Below, one piece after another: positions 7,886 to 9,635 of a stretch of 9,635 bases of DNA. The translations under genes were made by a program, and so were the position numbers. The stretch is taken from positions 1 through 9,635 of the forward strand of contig SXHS01000281.1 of NCBI GenBank assembly GCA_005773145.1, read 5' to 3'. The notes beneath the pieces were generated by a model. That model searched no databases. It was given only the letters and a program-made list of their open reading frames with translations, and was not told the origin of the DNA. Position 1 is the first letter of the stretch; each line of letters starts with the position of its first letter. The stretch comes from Planctomycetaceae bacterium. Its GTDB lineage: Bacteria; Planctomycetota; Planctomycetia; Pirellulales; Pirellulaceae.

Positions 7886-8110
7886 TTACGCCACGTCGCG
7901 CTGCGCATTGGAACGCGGCGGCGGGTTACGGGCCTCCCCCGAGGCGGCCTTGGGCCGCCGACGCGACTGCTGTTGCTCCTGCAAGACCTGCTGCTGCAAC
8001 TCTTGCATCACAACCCCGCGACGATGTCGCATGAGCCGAACCAGGGAAACCACCGCGACGTAGGCCGCCCCCCCCCACAGACCCCACTCCCAGACTTCCA
8101 TGCCCAACAT
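7886..8110 (-). CDS. Small single-pass membrane protein of unknown function
   Basis: I do not recognise this 74-residue protein. Three segments are visible. A tryptophan-rich start and one hydrophobic helix at about 9-27 (WGLWGGAAYVAVVSLVRLM) form a probable transmembrane span. A basic RHRR turn and a glutamine-rich, probably helical or coiled stretch at about 36-50 follow. The tail from about 51 on is polar, arginine/proline-rich and probably disordered. The positive charges just after the span predict a cytoplasmic C-terminus. The start is set by AGGAGGT at 8116-8122, five bases before the ATG at 8110; an upstream ATG at 8131 lies ahead of that site and an internal one at 8101 is too far from it. 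This is the strongest ribosome site in the window, which supports a real gene. It lies between fmt (101 bp) and miaB (87 bp). The position suggests co-expression but does not reveal a function. Confidence 0.72.
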   Translation of the reverse strand: MLGMEVWEWGLWGGAAYVAVVSLVRLMRHRRGVVMQELQQQVLQEQQQSRRRPKAASGEARNPPPRSNAQRDVA

Positions 8111-8115
8111 CGTGC

Positions 8116-8122
8116 ACCTCCT
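8116..8122 (-). promoter_or_regulatory. Shine-Dalgarno of the small membrane-protein gene
   Basis: On the minus strand this reads AGGAGGT, a near-perfect anti-SD match, followed by five bases and the ATG at 8110. It decides between three in-frame ATGs (8131, 8110, 8101) in favour of the middle one. Most other genes here have weak or no such site. Confidence 0.75.
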
Positions 8123-8211
8123 GGCGTCCATCTTGGCACCATGCCATCACCCAGCCGCTACCTGGGCCGGCCCCATTCTATCAACTACCGCAACCGGCGG
8201 GGGAGAGGAAT

Positions 8212-9177
8212 TCAAGCCGATCCCAGGCGGTCCCCCACGCGAATGGGATATCCTCGCAGGAATTCGGACGCCGATAGGACTTTTTTTCCCGCCGGTTGGA
8301 TCCGATCCAGCCGGACCGCGCCGTCCGACGTCGCCACTAGCATCTGCTGACCATCCGAGGCCACAACCTGGCCAGGTTCTCCCGGTCCCGGCGGCCGTGA
8401 GACGAGCGTTGCCCGATCGAGAACGAGTCGCACCGATGGTCCGCCCGAACGCTGCCAGAATGTGTACGTGCCCGGCCACGGCTGAAACGCCCGTATCTGG
8501 TTGACGACTTCCTGGGCGCGGCGTGTCCAGTCCACAAGACCATCCAGTTTCTTTAATCGGCGCGCCGGGGTGGCTTGGCTGGAGTCCTGTGGCACACCGA
8601 TCGCGGACTGGCCGTCCCATGCCGAAAGACGACGCAGGGCCTCGTCCACCGCCTCGACGCCCAACACGGCCAAGCGAACCTCGAGCTCCTCCGCCGTTTC
8701 CTGGGGATCAATGGTCACGTGCCGCACTGCCAGGATCGGTCCAGCATCGAGCCGGGGTGTCATGTGGATCACCGAAACACCCGTATGGCCCAAACCGTCG
8801 TAGAGGGTCCACTGTACCGGCGCCGCTCCGCGATATTGGGGGAGCAGTGAACCATGTAAATTGATTCCTCCAAGACGGGCTAAAGCCAAGGTGTCCCCGG
8901 CGAGAATCTGCCCATAGTCGCAAACCACGAATAAGTCGGCAGCCAAGCCGGTGAGCAGGCCTTGCGCAGTCGCTGCGTTGACATTGGCTGGCGTCCACAC
9001 GGTCAGTTGGTGTTCGTCGGCAACCTGTCGCATCGGATTCGGCGGCAACGCCGCGCGGCGCCCGGGAGCCGCCACCTCGGGACGTGTCACCAGCCCCAGC
9101 ACTTGATGCGTAGAGGCCAACAACCAGCGCAGCGTGGGGACGGCAAAGCCGCCCGTTCCCATCATGACCACCCGCAT
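8212..9177 (-). CDS. fmt: Methionyl-tRNA formyltransferase
   Basis: Fmt transfers a formyl group from 10-formyl-tetrahydrofolate to initiator Met-tRNA in the cytoplasm. The 321-residue product opens with a Rossmann-type strand (MRVVMMGTGGFAVPTL). It contains the signature NLHGSLLPQYRGAAPVQW at about 106-123 with N106 and H108, and MTPRLDAGPIL at 140-150 with D144. These three fall on the same numbers as the catalytic triad of E. coli Fmt when counted from the ATG at 9177, which supports that start. The C-terminal OB-fold tRNA-binding domain begins near 205 and includes KKLDGLVDWTRRAQEV and IRAFQPWPG. Length is close to the usual 310-320. A GTG directly before the ATG (9180) could also be used; AGGAG at 9187-9191 suits both. 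It is the first gene of the minus-strand block. Deformylase (def), a frequent partner, is not next to it within this window. Confidence 0.97.
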   Translation of the reverse strand: MRVVMMGTGGFAVPTLRWLLASTHQVLGLVTRPEVAAPGRRAALPPNPMRQVADEHQLTVWTPANVNAATAQGLLTGLAADLFVVCDYGQILAGDTLALARLGGINLHGSLLPQYRGAAPVQWTLYDGLGHTGVSVIHMTPRLDAGPILAVRHVTIDPQETAEELEVRLAVLGVEAVDEALRRLSAWDGQSAIGVPQDSSQATPARRLKKLDGLVDWTRRAQEVVNQIRAFQPWPGTYTFWQRSGGPSVRLVLDRATLVSRPPGPGEPGQVVASDGQQMLVATSDGAVRLDRIQPAGKKVLSASEFLRGYPIRVGDRLGSA

Positions 9178-9186
9178 CACGCAGAT

Positions 9187-9191
9187 CTCCT
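9187..9191 (-). promoter_or_regulatory. Shine-Dalgarno of fmt
   Basis: On the minus strand this reads AGGAG, six bases before the GTG at 9180 and nine before the ATG at 9177. The first two bases of AGGAG are also the last two bases of the TAG stop codon of the short upstream ORF at 9190-9249, so ribosomes ending there would stand on the fmt start region. Confidence 0.65.
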
Positions 9192-9249
9192 ATCGCTCGC
9201 CGTCCTTGGGGAAGCCGTTTCGCATGGGCGGAGCACGACCCGCCATCAT
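9190..9249 (-). CDS. Possible 19-codon leader ORF upstream of fmt
   Basis: From the ATG at 9249, 19 codons (MMAGRAPPMRNGFPKDGER) run to a TAG at 9192-9190. The stop overlaps the fmt Shine-Dalgarno and lies 9 bp before the GTG and 12 bp before the ATG of fmt. A weak AGGT lies five bases before the second ATG (9246). The peptide contains Arg-Ala-Pro-Pro, the core of the known RAPP-type ribosome arrest peptides, and codons 3-8 overlap a small hairpin with arms GGCGG/CCGCC (9227-9231, 9240-9244). A 60-nt ORF can easily arise by chance at this GC content, so I treat it as a candidate for translational coupling or attenuation, not an established gene. Confidence 0.25.
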   Translation of the reverse strand: MMAGRAPPMRNGFPKDGER

Positions 9250-9321
9250 CGACCTAAAAACGCCCCACCGGATAACTCTCCGAAGGAAGTTGTCCGGGCA
9301 AATAGGGAGTCCGTGTTAGCC

Positions 9322-9331
9322 CCAAGCTTGG
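9322..9331. promoter_or_regulatory. 10-bp palindrome at the predicted fmt transcription start
   Basis: CCAAGCTTGG is a perfect palindrome centred about 13 bp downstream of the middle of the candidate -10 box, so it would cover or adjoin +1. That is a usual operator position. One 10-bp palindrome is weak evidence on its own. Confidence 0.2.
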
Positions 9332-9336
9332 CCACA

Positions 9337-9364
9337 ATCGTACCACAACATTGCGAGGTGCCAA
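9337..9364 (-). promoter_or_regulatory. Candidate extended -10 promoter for the fmt block
   Basis: On the minus strand TTGGCA (9364-9359) matches five of six bases of the -35 consensus. A 16-bp spacer follows, then TACGAT (9342-9337), which matches four of six bases of the -10 box. The spacer ends in TGG, giving an extended TGn -10 motif. Predicted transcription starts near 9330 and leaves a leader of about 150 nt before fmt, containing the short ORF at 9190-9249. It is the best promoter-like match I found upstream of the block. Confidence 0.35.
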
Positions 9365-9383
9365 ACATTTCGGGATACGACAC

Positions 9384-9526
9384 ATTTTCTAGGGGACGCT
9401 CGTTCCCAGGCGAAGCACGTGTATAGCGCGTCAGCGGTGCGTGGATGGCATTTCATCAACCGGCACGCGCTCGCGTCCGGTTAGCGGTTCGGAAATGGTC
9501 GCGCCGGAGAACCGGGGGCTAGTACC
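9384..9526 (-). repeat. Long dispersed repeat R3, copy B (inverted relative to copy A)
   Basis: Read on the minus strand this aligns with 127-272 across its whole length, with only small gaps. Fully conserved blocks lie at 9468-9480, 9440-9458 and 9402-9412. Its central hairpin is better than in copy A: AACCGG (9482-9477) pairs with CCGGTT (9463-9458), and inside it ACGC pairs with GCGT around a GAGC loop with one bulged G. The homopolymer end of copy A is replaced here by TAGAAAA. The two copies flank the six genes about 9.1 kb apart. Between this copy and fmt (9181-9383) lie only the leader and promoter elements listed separately. Confidence 0.85.
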
Positions 9527-9550
9527 ACGAGCCGGAAATGCTTTTCCATT

Positions 9551-9620
9551 CGATCACCCTCAGTCACCCTCAACCATCCTCAAACAACCTTGATCGCCCT
9601 CAAGCGCCCTCAAACACCCT
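9551..9620 (+). repeat. Degenerate 10-bp tandem repeat, seven units
   Basis: Seven consecutive 10-mers share the approximate consensus CAANCNCCCT without any insertion or deletion, so the period is exactly 10 bp. Units three, four, six and seven are closest to one another. The minus strand reads as AGGG-type blocks separated by seven bases. Since 10 is not a multiple of three and no ORF runs through it with typical coding features, I read it as a non-coding minisatellite-like array. The last 15 bases of the window lead into what looks like a truncated second copy of repeat R2. Confidence 0.8.
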
Positions 9621-9624
9621 ATCT

Positions 9625-9635
9625 GGCTCCCTCCC
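9625..9635 (+). repeat. Probable start of a second R2 copy, cut by the window end
   Basis: The 11 bases GGCTCCCTCCC are identical to 77-87, the beginning of the hairpin/G-rich repeat R2, in the same orientation. The window ends before the diagnostic G-rich half, so this is a tentative call. Confidence 0.35.

Noticed and set aside
7139..8350. A 403-codon open frame on the plus strand, antisense to miaB, the small gene and part of fmt
   Set aside because: The minus strand carries intact MiaB and Fmt catalytic motifs over the same bases. The plus-strand product is low-complexity, rich in R, H and P, with no recognisable domain. Long antisense frames are expected at this GC content.
127..9526. 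Composite transposon or genomic island bounded by inverted repeats
   Set aside because: There is no transposase, integrase or target duplication in view. Most of the enclosed genes are housekeeping genes without different base composition.
9551..9620. CRISPR array
   Set aside because: The units are 10 bp, contiguous and degenerate. There are no long identical repeats with unique spacers and no cas gene in the window.
1..9635. tRNA, rRNA or riboswitch
   Set aside because: I found no cloverleaf with a T-loop signature, no rRNA-like segment and no recognisable riboswitch core in the intergenic stretches.

Overview
This window looks like chromosomal DNA from a GC-rich bacterium (roughly 58-60 % G+C by eye), most likely a member of the Planctomycetota, possibly a Pirellulales-type lineage. 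The main clue is a secreted PQQ-type beta-propeller protein that begins its mature part with a WPEYRGP motif, as is common in that phylum. Other clues are the sparse Shine-Dalgarno signals on most genes and intergenic spaces packed with GC-rich hairpin repeats. The phylum call is an inference: the window holds no rRNA or other phylogenetic marker I can place more finely.

Layout. Positions 1-548 carry no convincing gene. They are a mosaic of dispersed, hairpin-forming repeats. A plus-strand gene for a secreted beta-propeller protein follows (561-1850). It converges on a minus-strand block of five genes. In transcription order these are fmt (9177-8212), a 74-residue membrane-anchored protein of unknown function (8110-7886), miaB (7798-6386), glnE (6365-3150) and an M20-family metallopeptidase (3087-1927). 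The gaps between them are 101, 87, 20 and 62 bp, so they may be one operon or two overlapping units. Positions 9181-9635, upstream of fmt, hold a candidate promoter, a 19-codon upstream ORF ending in the fmt ribosome binding site, a second and inverted copy of the long repeat seen at the left edge, and a 10-bp-period tandem repeat.

How the genes fit together. fmt and miaB both serve translation: formylation of initiator Met-tRNA, and 2-methylthiolation of i6A37 in UNN-reading tRNAs. glnE sets glutamine synthetase activity in response to nitrogen status. The M20 hydrolase probably acts on an N-acylated amino acid or peptide, substrate unknown. These are mostly core housekeeping genes, so the flanking inverted repeats are better read as a dispersed repeat family sitting at gene-block boundaries than as the ends of a mobile element.

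I see no clear new multi-gene system. The parts most worth a second look are the repeat families at both edges, the fmt leader (short ORF with an R-A-P-P motif, tandem repeat over the promoter) and the orphan small membrane protein between fmt and miaB.
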